Assembly (NCBI GenBank): GCA_029891345.1
Contig: CM056993.1
Coordinates: 107,561,800 to 107,625,799, forward strand
Source: Dryococelus australis
Lineage: Eukaryota; Arthropoda; Insecta; Phasmatodea; Phasmatidae
Reading direction: 5' to 3'
Length of the DNA stretch: 64,000 nt
Shown here: positions 10,001-20,748 of the stretch, one piece after another
Layout of the letters: the number at the start of each line of letters is the position of its first letter
Position numbering within the stretch: the stretch's first letter is position 1
Translations under genes and position numbers: made by a program
The notes under the pieces: model-generated
What the model was told of the DNA's origin: nothing
Seen by the model: the letters and a program-made list of their open reading frames with translations, nothing else
Database searches by the model: none

Positions 10001-10461
10001 ATGGCTCATACTAAACATATCAAAAAAGGAAGTGGTGTATTGAATACATGAATTAATAAATTGCTGTTTGAATTGCATTTACTGAAATGCAATATTTGCT
10101 GACCAGGTACTAAACTTGCAAAATATCTGGCACGGACGATCAAAGAATAAACATTCTTGATAATGAATGTAAAGACCATGATATAGTTTATGACCGAACA
10201 AACTGGTTGAAAGAAAGACATAATGTGGATACAATACTAGCCGATAAAGCAGCACATAGAAGGAAGAATCCATCTACATCAACAGGTGAAAAGCTAGTCG
10301 CCTGGGTTGTTGACAAAGTCATGCATGCAAAGATGAAGAGAGGCATGGGCTTAAAACATAAAACCAAATGAAAAACAAATAAAGGAGGAATCATTCCATT
10401 CCTGTTTCCAGCATTAACAGCCCTTGGATCAATCCTCGGAGTAGTTTCGGCAATTAAGTGA
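10001..10461 (+). pseudogene. Polinton phospholipase-A2-like capsid protein, broken
   Basis: It starts MAHTKHIKKGSGVLNT at 10001. After one stop comes a decayed 'YC-x-PGTKL' calcium-loop-like segment near 10090-10115. The catalytic-type motif NECKDHDIVYD follows, encoded at about 10162-10194, then a Lys/Arg-rich tail ending GMGLKHKTK with a stop at 10369-10371. A hydrophobic segment IIPFLFPALTALGSILG follows at about 10390-10440, in frame with a stop at 10459. This Cys/His-Asp signature is that of the secreted PLA2-like domain found in parvovirus VP1 and in arthropod Polinton proteins, where it is thought to help membrane passage. At least two frameshifts and two stops separate the parts. It is directly upstream of the protease, as in related elements. 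Confidence 0.7.
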
Positions 10462-10467
10462 AATCAA

Positions 10468-10916
10468 AAGGTAAAGGAATGTATTTGAAACTCTATAAAG
10501 TTGGACAAGGACAAAAAACACGAAACGTGAAAAAAAAACTCAGAAAGTCCTAAATCATCTTCCAAAACATGCATTAACAAAGATATTGATGTGTTTGTAA
10601 TGAAACTGGATATTCCCTATTTCCGAGGTGTGTGTATGAGAGAAGATTTACCAAATAAACCAAATATGCATGAATGTATGATTGTTAATTTAGATTCGAA
10701 ACAAAATGAAGGAACACATTGGGTTGCATTAACTAAACACGTAAATCAATCATTGTATTGTGACAGTTTCAGAGGTTTACATCCTCCAATTGAAATACGT
10801 AATTATTCAAAAACATGCAATTAAGATACAATTACCAAACAAAACAGTTGCCAAATACAATCAATTGTGGTAATTTATGTTTATGTTTTTTGACTATAGA
10901 TAGGATAACTAAGTAA
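10468..10916 (+). pseudogene. Adenovirus-type maturation cysteine protease (Ulp1-like fold), broken
   Basis: This enzyme cleaves capsid precursors in adenoviruses and is a core Polinton gene. The open fragment 10591-10824 contains the substrate-proximal stretch LDIPYFRGVCMREDLP. The catalytic His is in EGTHWVALTKH and the acidic residue in LYCDSFRGLHPP. The catalytic Cys is in a third segment (NCGNLCLCFLT, codon 10866-10868), in a different frame from the His/Asp part, so at least one frameshift lies in 10800-10860. The N-terminal basic region begins around 10468 (KSKGKGMYLKLYK). The stop is at 10914-10916. All three catalytic positions survive, but the reading frame does not. Confidence 0.85.
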
Positions 10917-10941
10917 GTGTAATATTAAGCTTATTAGTAAT

Positions 10942-11598
10942 ATGTCAATTATGTTGATCTTAAGTGGAAATTCATCGCAATTGCATGTGGTATATTTTCC
11001 TGCATTGGAGTTAGATGGAGAATGGCAAGTACGTCTAATCGAATTCGTTACTTACAACAGCATACCCAACATTGATATGCATAACTAAACATTTACAGTT
11101 AACATTAATGAAAAAACCTACAAGATTGTGATACTGGTTGGATCTTATGAGTTGGATGACTCTGAAACATTCATCAAAGAGGCATTGCCTGAAAATGTAC
11201 ATTTCCGATTATTTGGACATTCAAATATGTTAATGCAATGTATAGTAACGTTGATATCGATTTCTTGGAAGACAATTCAATTGCAAATATGTTAGGTTAC
11301 GAACGGAGACTGTATCCTGCTAATGAATTGCACGAATCATCATAACATATTGTCGGTAAATGTATGTTGTATAAATGTTAATATTGTAGGCAGTTCATAT
11401 TTGAATGGTAAACCGACAAATATTTAAGAATGAATCCAGGATTTAAAAAATTTAAAAACCAAATACATTGATATATCTGCCAGTAATAGTTAATTGTGTT
11501 GATGAAATAGCTGTTACAATTGTCAATCAAGATGGTAAACAGATTATTTTTAGTAATCAAGAAATTACCTTCAGTTTACATTTAAAAAAAGATATTTA
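10942..11598 (+). pseudogene. Probable Polinton penton / minor capsid protein, broken
   Basis: A start codon at 10942 opens a frame MSIMLILSGNSSQLHVVYFP with a 'YFPALELD' box, then 'FVTYNSIPNID'. A single stop at about 11086-11088 interrupts it and the same frame continues to about 11230. Later pieces (KINxxSSYLNGKPTN-like near 11380-11430, then a VxIVNQDG-like stretch near 11510-11540) finish at a stop at 11596-11598. The total is about 219 codons. The box order fits the conserved protein that precedes the major capsid gene in arthropod Polintons, assigned as the penton-type single-jelly-roll protein. I did not verify the fold. Other frame changes occur after 11230. Confidence 0.65.
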
Positions 11599-11636
11599 AA
11601 CAGTTGCATTCTGGGTGCATTACAATAAAAAAAATG

Positions 11637-11843
11637 GGTATTGTGTATAACATCTAATACAGATGTAAAGTAGGTGGGTCTTTTAAGAAGGAGCGTATTT
11701 CGAAGAAAGGAAGTATAAAAGGACGTTAATGGAAACATAAAACACTCACTTCAAATAAGATACCTGAGAAGTTAACACAAGGTAACAAATTGTTTTTAAA
11801 GGAATTAGGATACACAGTTAATAGAAATGGAATATGTACTTAA
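11637..11843 (+). pseudogene. Small basic Polinton protein between penton and major capsid, broken
   Basis: About 65 codons with the visible stretches GGSFKKERISKKG and KIPEKLTQGNKLFLKELGYTV, rich in Lys and Arg. It ends at a stop at 11841-11843 and overlaps the start of the next gene by about 17 bp. Small basic proteins in this position occur in related elements and may bind DNA in the virion; that role is inference. At least two stops or frameshifts are present. Confidence 0.5.
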
Positions 11844-13031
11844 TGGTGAAGAACCAATCAGTCATGAATATGCGATCACCATTACTGAAATACATGCGTA
11901 CTAACCATTCTGAGCATGTCTGTATACATTTGCAGGAATAAGGATTGCTATAAAAAATAACTATATTTATACATTACCATCAAAATCAAGTTTAAGGTTT
12001 GACGAACAATTAGAAAGTCAACCGATGCAACTAATCCAGTAACTACAGGAATAGTGAGAAACAGAATACTTCATTTAATCGAAATAATTGCATATCTGCT
12101 CAATGGTGTTGAAATAGACCAAACATGAGATGTTGGAATTACTTCCACGATAAAGAACTATCTCTTGGGAATGGTAAATAATCTTTATACAGAGATTATG
12201 GTTGGGTGGAGCAATGCCAATACTTTTACACTACTAATAAACACATGTGGAAAATACAAAGTTGTTATACTGTTAACTATGGTTTTGGGCTTTGCATATA
12301 ATATTAGATGCTAAACAAGAATTAGTTATTCTATTCGGCAATATGCATTTGAATGCCATATATTATATGGCTAAAAACAAGGAAGATGTAACATTTGAAT
12401 TAAACACTGTTGAATGGCTAATGTTACATATTGAAATTAACACTTGTAAATGTGTTAATTTTTTAAAATATATTGAAAAAGGGAAGAATCTAGATATTGC
12501 ATTCAGATCGTGGACTTTGAAGACATTTGCAATGCCACTGACACAAAAAAAAGTAATTTGGATAGTGAAATCCAGTTTTTCATCTGAGATACCATGATGT
12601 GTCATTATTTGTTTTATTTAACAAACCTACAAAAAATTTAAAAGTTGATATATCAGTATTCGATAATTGTGATATGAAAAATATTAAACTGTATCTAAAC
12701 AGTCAAGCTAACCCTTGTGGATTTAAATTCGAACTTTGAAAATGGGGAATTCCTTATTTGCTATGATATGTATTCAAAGTTTCAGGAAATGTATTATAAC
12801 AAAATCAGTTCACCGATCCTAGAACCCAAATAATTTAAAACCAGAGTAATATTAGTTATGTTCGATGTAAGCAAACAAGACAACACAATTACCAATGGCA
12901 TAACTGATTCACAAATTTAAATTATTGCAAATACACCAATTCTGGCAAATACACACGTTTATGTTCTGATAATTAATGATATATAAGCAATTTACAATGT
13001 AGGAGATGAGCTGGTGAATATAATGAATTGA
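11827..13031 (+). pseudogene. Polinton major capsid protein (double jelly roll), broken
   Basis: It starts MEYVLNGEEPISHEYAI at 11827. The segment IYTLPSKSSLRFDEQLE follows near 11970, and WLGGAMP near 12205. The best fragment is 12292-12597, with ILDAKQELVILFGNMHLNA, VEWLMLHIEIN and LDIAFRSWTLKTF. The C-terminal part near 12890-13028 ends YNVGDELVNIMN with a stop at 13029-13031. The overall span of about 400 codons and the order of boxes fit the double-jelly-roll capsid protein of Polintons, which would build an icosahedral shell. There are many stops and several frameshifts. It is preceded by penton-like and small basic genes, the usual morphogenesis cluster. Confidence 0.8.
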
Positions 13032-13049
13032 GTCAGTAGGTGACGAACC

Positions 13050-13530
13050 ACGATTCCGAAGAGATGTTTTGCAATATTCAAGGTTTTCAATCTGCAGAAA
13101 AATTTATCATTATAGAATGAGCTATTACTGATATGGAAGAAAATACAACTGTGTTCAGCTTTAAAGCACCATTTGAATGGAAATGCTTAACTCTGAAATT
13201 CAAGAAAAATAATAGATAGGGTACTAGCCATCACCACTGTTTAAAATGTGAGAGTAGATGTACGGAGTATGAAAATATTGAAGATATTTACAAACATTAC
13301 CCAAGTAATTGTGAAATATACATAGGTGGCCTCGAGAAAAAACAGATTTAAAAAGTGTGTATGACAGAAAAGTAATAGATATTAAAAAATAATACAATTG
13401 CCCATCATTCAAACAATTACATGAAACACATATATCTAATTCTAAATTCTTCTCTGCAGAGGAAAACTCTAAATTAATGCTAACTTTGGCAATGATATCT
13501 GACTGATGTGAAAAAGATTATGAGATTCTC
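13050..13530 (+). pseudogene. Additional Polinton ORF downstream of the capsid gene, broken
   Basis: Visible pieces are NIQGFQSAEKFIIIE (about 13072-13116), FSFKAPFEWKCLTLKF (about 13158-13206), HHCLKCESRCTEYENIEDI and CEIYIGGLEKKQI (about 13228-13350). The 'DIQGF ... KAPF ... HH' pattern resembles an ORF widespread in arthropod Polintons and as loose copies in insect genomes. I think of it as exonuclease-like, but I am not certain of the fold or the name. Stops split it at 13117, 13214 and 13348. Confidence 0.45.
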
Positions 13531-15924
13531 TTCCTGAATCACCTGTGGATATTATTCGAGTGATATGGCATTATTTGGGATTAGAGAACTTATGAGTGAA
13601 ATTTCGTATAAAAAGTATTTGGCTGTATGTAATCCAATATTTAGTTAAAATTGATCAACAAGACAACAAAATCACATGCTCATGCATACAGAAATCGAAG
13701 TATAAATTCAATATTAGCAAGTCATTATCACATTGGAGTGAACCATTTCGAGTTTGTTTTGGAAAGAAATAATTTTAACACCTTTTTAAACAGTTTTTGT
13801 TTGTATATATATTTTGAAATAATTGTTTAATTTTTTGTATCATCCTGTACTTACCTGTTTATGCTTTGTAGCAATCTGTATTTGCTTGTATATGTTTTTG
13901 AACATCATATACTGCCTCTATGCTAAAATTATTTTTCGAAACAGTATATATTTGTATATATTTTGTGAATAAATGTCTTTAAATTTATTTGTTTACTTTT
14001 TAATATTTAACCTATCCCTTTTAGTAAAAAAGTACTTATTTTCCTAAAAAAAATGAAAACAATAATTCTATCAACAGAAATTTTTAAAAGGTGTCTGTTT
14101 TCTAACAAATTATGTTCATTAACACGGACAAGTGATGTAACAAAAAAGTCAGAGTAAAAGTTTTGGAAGCAAGTATTCTAACCACTTTTCCTTAACTAAG
14201 TACATCAGGTACCATACCAGGTAAGGTATGTTAAAATAAGTTAGTTTCCAGGTTCGAGTCCTGGGTGAGGTATATTTGTAATATAAAGTTTCTGGGTTGG
14301 AGTCCTGGGTGGGTTATGTATGATAATAGTTAGTTTATAAATATTAAAATGAATAATGAACAAATCACATAGTTAATAAAAATATATATAAAATAAATAT
14401 TAGTAATCTCTCTGTCCCTGTTAAAATGGTAGATGTTTAAACTTAAATGAATTGCGTGGAATATCTCCGATCAAACATTATTAGCTATCAAATTTAAACT
14501 TGCTTCGAAATCTTAGACATATAGCGTTTGCCAATATCTCAAGATGTGAAAATTTGCAACTTTGGAGATCTATGGTCTTAGCAGTGTGACCGCTCCTTCT
14601 CCAGAGCCATAAACCTTCTAAGTTAAATTTCAACATTTTTCCAATACTAACAACTACAAAATCGAGATCTCAGAGGGTGCCAGCCTGACTCCATCAAACC
14701 CCCGCTGAATGCATTTCTGTTTTATAATACCAAGGGGAAAGTATCTCTTTTCACAAAGCAAGCTGCCAAGATCTTTGGTCCTTTCTGGAGGACAGTTAAG
14801 GTCAACGATTTTAACCACCAGGGACACCAACGTCAAAACATCTTCCTAGCTGAATTCAAACTCTCAAGAAAAAATGTTGAGTTTTCAACTTTATAAAATT
14901 AATATTCACTTTCCATCCTCCATTATGCAGGAAAATATACAGAAATTAAAAAAGAAATTCACAAGATTTATATAAAAAAATGAACAAATATTTATGAAAT
15001 ACATTTTACTTCCCCATACACACTAATCTTTACAAAAAGTTTTAAACTGTTTTATTAAATATATTTCTAACAATATTGAAAAAATGATTATACACATTAA
15101 TGGAAAATATATGTATATGGTTAGCATACATATAATTAAGAATATATGCATTAAGAAAATGGGAGCATATTTACTTAAATTAGATCATAAAGCATAACAT
15201 ATTTCTTGAATTCGATGAGATTTATTGAAAATAAAAATATATTTTATGTTAAGTTTAAGATATGAGGTGATGCCTTAATATTAGAATGTAACAGTTGTTT
15301 AGAAAAAAGGAAATAATATTTCCTTCAAATGGTAAAACTAATCTTAGAGAAGCTTAAAGAGGGATTATAGCAAGCATAATTTTTTTTTTGTATTATTAAT
15401 ATACTTTCTTTTTTCTATAAATTGTACTTCGCTCTATTGAATGTCATTATCTCAAATACATTTCCTAACTATTTTAATAAGTTCTTAATTAAGCAGAATT
15501 TATTTTCATTAAACAGAAGTAATTTTTTTGTGATAAATTAAATCTTATTAATTTCTTCGAGGATGAAACTTATCAGAGAGGTTTGTCTCAGAGGTTTGGG
15601 GTGAGGGTTGAAGATATTTGTATGTTGGTGGTGGGGGACGAGAAGGGACTGGGTGTTTGGCCTTCTGACTTCTGGTTGGAGGGGATAAATTATGCTTCGT
15701 GGTCATTTACCTGGGTATTTGAAATTTTTGAATTTTATTTTTCAGTTTGGTTCGCCTTACCATGTCGTGCTCGTAAGAAGATTATTTTCTTGCCTTATCC
15801 ACCCAAGACTTTAACAGAGAATTTGCAGATATTAACTGGTATTATTTTAATGATTTATTGAACAGACCAGATGCTTGGGATGACGACGAATAAAGTGAAT
15901 CTACTTTACATCCATTGCTCTTGT
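13531..15924. other. AT-rich Polinton interior, no polymerase seen
   Basis: This is part of the region where Polintons normally carry family-B DNA polymerase. I find no open frame longer than about 90 codons and none of the polymerase motifs such as an 'xDTDS' box. Two tRNA B-box-like strings, GGTTCGAGTCCTGG near 14251 and GGGTTGGAGTCCTGG near 14295, suggest a small tRNA-derived fragment. The open frame 15583-15861 (plus) has no recognisable family and is probably chance. Confidence 0.5.
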
Positions 15925-16290
15925 CAACGTCTTCAATGTTAAGAGCAGTTACAGTGATGTCTGCGCTAACGAATCCTACAGTAACACCTTCATCTTTAAG
16001 AGCAGTTACAGTGATATCTGCACTAATGAATCTTACAGTAAGACCTTCAATGTTGAGAGCGAGTATATTGATGTCTGCGCTAACAAGACCTATAACATCG
16101 AGAGCAGGTATATTAACATCTGTGGTAGCGTGACCTACAGTGATGCCTCCGGCTTCCAAGGCTACATCGACATCTTCGACGTCCAGAGTTACAGCAACGG
16201 CCTGGCTTCCAAGGCTACAGCGATGCCTTCCGCATCCAGAGCTACAGTTACGCCTCCGGTATTGAGCTTGGAAGCTCTAGATTTGACAAC
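15925..16290 (-). repeat. Tandem repeat with 27- and 30-bp units, open on the minus strand
   Basis: About 13 units alternate between 27 and 30 bp, so the period stays a multiple of three. On the minus strand they encode a 9/10-residue beta-like repeat: GLTVRFISADITVTALKDEG and relatives such as VALEAGGIT. The minus-strand frame 15842-16159 is open through the left units and ends in a non-repeat tail. A one-base shift near 16195 separates the right-hand units, which carry the same repeat in another frame. The plus strand is also open here. It could be a decayed repetitive cargo protein or a minisatellite that happens to be open. I do not recognise the family. Confidence 0.6.
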
Positions 16291-16336
16291 AGTTAACAAA
16301 TAACGTAAGCGATGTATACAAAAACCATCCATATGT

Positions 16337-16657
16337 TTGTGTTGCACTCCACTAGACGTAACCTCAAATAATGTGCGGGAGTATGTGTCTAAAAATTATT
16401 TATACAAAGAGTTGAAAGAGTTTTTAGAGTTCAATTTTGTGTTTTCAACTGAGTCAAGTTTACCATCTCCTGAATTATTATCATCTGAATCATCACAGCA
16501 TAAATTAATTTCCCCACCCCCTCTTCCATTCATACCTTCACCACAAGAAATAATTTATACTCCTATATCATCACCAATATCACCTACACCACCTGTTGTT
16601 CCTGTAAAGAAATGCAAATTCAGCTTATCTCTTAACTCTAAACATAAATTTTTATGA
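16337..16657 (+). CDS. Hypothetical Pro/Ser-rich protein in the Polinton interior
   Basis: A 106-codon open frame. It has an N-terminal charged part (VREYVSKNYLYKELKEFLEF), a Ser-rich middle (SSLPSPELLSSESSQH) and a Pro-rich C-terminal half with repeated 'SP' and 'PP' (ISPPPLPFIPSP, ISSPISPTPP), ending in a basic KKCKFSLSLNSKHKFL. The composition looks like a disordered protein. No homologue is recognised. It is one of few unbroken frames in an element whose known genes are all broken. It could be chance, an exon, or captured cargo. Confidence 0.3.
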   Translation: MCCTPLDVTSNNVREYVSKNYLYKELKEFLEFNFVFSTESSLPSPELLSSESSQHKLISPPPLPFIPSPQEIIYTPISSPISPTPPVVPVKKCKFSLSLNSKHKFL

Positions 16658-16834
16658 CAATTCAAAATTGCAGTGATAATGATTTTATAATGTAACATTA
16701 AGTGATGCTTTTAATGGTTTCTGACACAGAATAATTTGATACTTTTCCAGTTTTAAAATTGTAATGAGCTTCAAATGTGATATGCTGATAAGATTTTCAC
16801 TTGTAATAGGGTGAGAAATTTTTACAGCTTTAAT

Positions 16835-17165
16835 GATTGAAAGTATGGTGTTTTAACGATTTTAATACAATTTCAATCAATTTGTTAAAAGTTTCAATGA
16901 TTTTAATAAAATTTCATTCAGTTTGTTAAAAATTTTTAACGATTTTAATAAAATTTCATTCAGTTTTTAAAAAAGTTTTAACGATTTTAATCGAATTGCA
17001 TTCAAGTTTTAACGAATTTAATAAAATTTCGTTCAGTTTGTTAAAAAGTTTTAACAATTTTAATAACATTTCATTCAAATGTTAACAATTTTAAGAACAT
17101 TTCATTCAAATGTTAACGATTTAAAGAACATTTCATTCAGTTTGCTAAAAATTTAAAAGATTTGC
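16835..17165 (+). repeat. AT-rich tandem repeat, about 35-47-bp units
   Basis: At least seven imperfect units contain TTTTAACGATTTTAATAAAA followed by TTTCATTCAGTTTG. Units shorten toward the right. It lies in the Polinton interior with no coding content. Confidence 0.75.
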
Positions 17166-17245
17166 TAAGAAAGTTAATGATTTTAATGATTTCTAACAGA
17201 AAATGATAGAAAGTTTTAATAAACTTTATGATTTCAATCATAAAA

Positions 17246-17535
17246 TGTTTAATGATTTTCAGTTATATCATACTCTGTTGTGATTTTTTTTACAGTTTTA
17301 AGGCATAAGATGGATTTTTTTGTTAATATGCTTGTATGGCTTTCACAAGTTAATGTTAAAAATGTTTAATGATTTTCAGTCGTAACAGGATTTGTTATGA
17401 ATTTTTTACTGTTTTATGATGTAAGATTGAGTTATGGATAATATGGCTTTCACATGTCAATGTTAAAATGTTTAATGATTTTCAGTCATAGCATACTCTG
17501 TTGTGATTATGTAGAGACTTTTTCGCATGAATGTT
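17246..17535 (+). repeat. Tandem repeat of about 108 bp, 2.6 units
   Basis: AATGTTTAATGATTTTCAGT begins units at about 17247, 17358 and 17467. Each is followed by a CATACTCTGTTGTGATT-like stretch and a GGCTTTCACA-like stretch. The previous array also carries TTTTAATGATT motifs, so the two may share an origin. Confidence 0.65.
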
Positions 17536-18889
17536 AACTGAGGTGTTTTTTTATGATTTTTTTAAAAATAAAAATATGTTCTATGTTAATATGCTATGCT
17601 GTGACTTGTTATTTATTAGTTTGAAAATTCCCAATGTCCTTATATATCTGTTGTGAATGATTGGGGATGGGATATGTCTGAAGACGAAGTACTTGTATAT
17701 GACTGGATATTAAATGTTTAAATGAAAAATATTCTTGGTAACTTGAGACGAGTGGGTGATGGTAAGTTATTGGTATTATAATATTATTATACATTTAAAA
17801 AAAGCTATCTTTTAAATTAAAACACACACTGACGGGGAAAGTTACAAAAATATTGCAGAGAATCGAACACTTCTGAATGAATGAATTTGAAAGTAAATGT
17901 AACATACTAGTATCGCGAGAAAACTTTGCCGAGTTGCTGGTAAACTTGAAGAACCCTGGCGAATTTAACGAAACCGAGCATCAAGTGACACAAATACCCT
18001 TTTGAGAGGTAGGTGGTAAGACCTCTTAGCAACAAATCCCAGCTCCAAGAACGTTTTCCCACTGTCCTACAACTCTACAGCAAGCAGTGGCAGAGTCGAA
18101 CGAACTTTGAAATAAAATAAATTTTCTCACAGCAACCAGATAACTACTGCTACAGCTGAAGATTCAACACAAAGATGTCTGCTTGTAAAAACATAATCAT
18201 ACTTTACACAAACTCAGAAAACATAATTGTTAGTTTTTTATGGCTGCCATTTTCCTTTAAATTTGCGTAAATTTGGCATTTTAAGAAAGTCATTTGAAAT
18301 ATCATGAAATTTAACAAGTTTCAGCTTCGATAGCAGTCATTTCAAGATGGATACATGTTATTTCAGTAATATCACGTCGAAAAAACAGTATGTGTTAATA
18401 AAATAAGTTGAAATATGTACTCATTGTATAGCAGAAATTTTTGACTGGGAAAATCTATACGTGAGATATGCACAAATATTTAAAAACAGATTGAAAGTAA
18501 AAAACATTTACTTGTGTATTGCTGAAATCAAATGAGGCATGAATGGTGTTTTCTTAAATGTTAAAACATATTTTGGAGAGTGAGAATATCTCTTATAGTT
18601 AGTTATAGTTTGCTGGAAAATGGGATCAAGTTTACAGAATTAAAATGTAAAGTTTTTTTGGAATGTTAAATCTTTGGGATTATCTTGTGGGGATTACAAT
18701 ATCAGGAAATATTTAACTTCAGGGATATAAACTTAATCGGTGGAGATGTGAAATTTTATTTCGTTGGGAATACACCAAGCTCTAGGTTGGAGAATCAGAT
18801 TTGACGATGCTTCAGCACTCGAGCGTAAGTAACAGTTTCTAGGGAAGAAGTGAAATAGCCAATGTCAGTTCAAAATCTGCTGGCCCGAG
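17536..18889. other. Polinton interior before the right TIR, no gene seen
   Basis: AT-rich, frames closed, no recognisable motif. Only short non-conserved open frames occur, for example 17609-17794 minus. Confidence 0.55.
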
Positions 18890-18904
18890 GGATGGAGGCT
18901 TCTG

Positions 18905-19240
18905 GTTCGTGGCCAAGGCAGCTATTGTCTCGGAAAACACGCGCTCTGAGGTGGGGATACCTGGACCGGGCATTTCTCGAGATATCCAAAAAATGTATTT
19001 TGGGGTAGGGGTGAAGGGAGGAGGTGCGTGGCCTTGTAAAGGGCAGTCGTCCGGAAACGCGCTCTGGGGTGGTGTAGGTGGAGGGGGTGGTTGGCGCTAA
19101 ACAGGTTTTTGCAGTGCTGGATCTGTAGCAGGGGTGTGTAACCGTCGACAGAGCAGTCCTCCTAAAACGTGCTCTGACCTTGAGGGGACTGTGGGCAGGA
19201 AGTCTCTTTTCGCACAAAGACGCGGTCTCGACAAGGGGAG
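18905..19240 (+). repeat. GC-rich subterminal repeats in the right TIR
   Basis: Four imperfect copies of a motif like GGGCAGTCGTCCGGAAACGC followed by GCTCTG occur near 18916, 19040, 19150 and 19198, spaced roughly 50-125 bp apart. Related copies are seen inverted in the left arm at about 5535-5735. The composition is strikingly GC-rich compared with the AT-rich element interior. They could be binding sites for element proteins, but that is inference. Confidence 0.55.
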
Positions 19241-20696
19241 GGAGAGGGCAGCACCGACGTGAACAGTTTTAGCTGTCCGGCGCCATATTAGTTCTTCGCA
19301 AACACTGGTTTGGGATAGATGTATACACAAGCTCTCCCGACTTCACTGGGCAAATCGATGGTTGGCGGGGCTTCGTGCCACGACCAAGGGGTTCGGCGGT
19401 CAGTGAGCTTCGGAGAGTGTAGACATATCATACGCCTGAGTGCTAGCAGCGATTCTCGTTATAAAATAAAACAATTTTTTTTTTTTTTTAATTTATTGCG
19501 AAAAAATTAATTTCGTGTGTTAAACCTGTATAGTGCGTTTATCATGTAAACTCCGTTTCTGAGTTCGGTCGACGAAACTTGATAGCATTTTCTACTATCG
19601 TTTCCCTAACTACTGCCGTGAATCCCAGTCTTAACGGAAAAAGTGTTGCGGGAAAGCCATCCGAGTCTCCTTGCGCTTCGATGGAAAAAATTCGAATTAA
19701 AAGTGAAATGTTCTTCTTACAATAGTGAAACTTTCGGTAAAAATTAGGGTAAGTATTAAAAAAAAAAAAAAATTATTGTTTTGTTGTCTGCTGTAGGATG
19801 TAATATATTCAGAGATATTGTCTTAAATTTCAACTCAGCCACGCTCCACGTATATAGTCAGGCTCTCGACGTAAGATCGACTCATTCATTCACCAACCTC
19901 CCAGGCGGACGGATGTGTTTTGGGGGAGCTCCTGGCGCGATTTCATTACGTTTTTTTTTAAATTCGTTTAGTGATTGTCATGTACTTGTGTTCGTTAACC
20001 GTTTAATTAATTTGGAAACATTCGTTTTGGATTTTCATTCATTTACGAGTTTTTCGCCTCAGTCTATAATCAAACGTAGGCCGACGCAGGTTATGTTTGC
20101 TCTCAACACAGCTTATAAGTTGACATAAGTGCTATATCCAAGTCAGTGCTGCAGCGACCTCCCGAGCGAATGGACGTATATTAACATTTTCTTTTTTACG
20201 CGTGTTAATAAATTAATATCTTTTTTAATAATCGTGGTTTAACTTATGGATTCCGTTTCAAAGTTTCCCTTACCAGTCTCACAGGCGGACGTGTTTTAAA
20301 ATCATGTCAGGTTTTAAAATCAAATCAGTAGTTTAATTTTTTAAATACCTTGTTATTGTGTTCGTTAGCCGCTTAATTAATAGGGACATTTGTGCTTCGT
20401 TAATTAAGTACATACCGGAGACTCACGTAATTGTGATCGTTTAGTGAGTTAGCACTTGTCGACACCAGGTTATTCACGTAGTTGCGTTCATTTGAAATTT
20501 CTATTTACATTAATTTCTCTCCTGTTTAACATCGCCGCTTTAATTGCATTCGTTGTCTATTTGATAGTTTGTCATTACTAACACGCAGGATGTAAATCGT
20601 ATCTTTCAAAGTCGTTTATCTCCCAACACCGTCTACGAGTAATATCCCACTCCCAACCCAAAAAAACACTTATGTCACGCTTGCACAAATCTCACC

Positions 20697-20748
20697 ACAC
20701 ACACACGTACACACACTAATATATATATATAGACACACACACACACCA
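20697..20748. repeat. CA/TA/CA microsatellite in the right TIR
   Basis: CACACACACGTACACACAC, then an AT run, then ACACACACACACACC. The corresponding place in the left arm (about 4095-4135) lacks the expansion, so it grew after the arms formed. Confidence 0.9.

Noticed and set aside
12363-12605. 80-codon minus frame
   Set aside because: Antisense shadow of the best-preserved major capsid fragment.
16835-17535. CRISPR-like array
   Set aside because: Units are contiguous, AT-rich and diverged, with no unique spacers, in a eukaryotic transposon.
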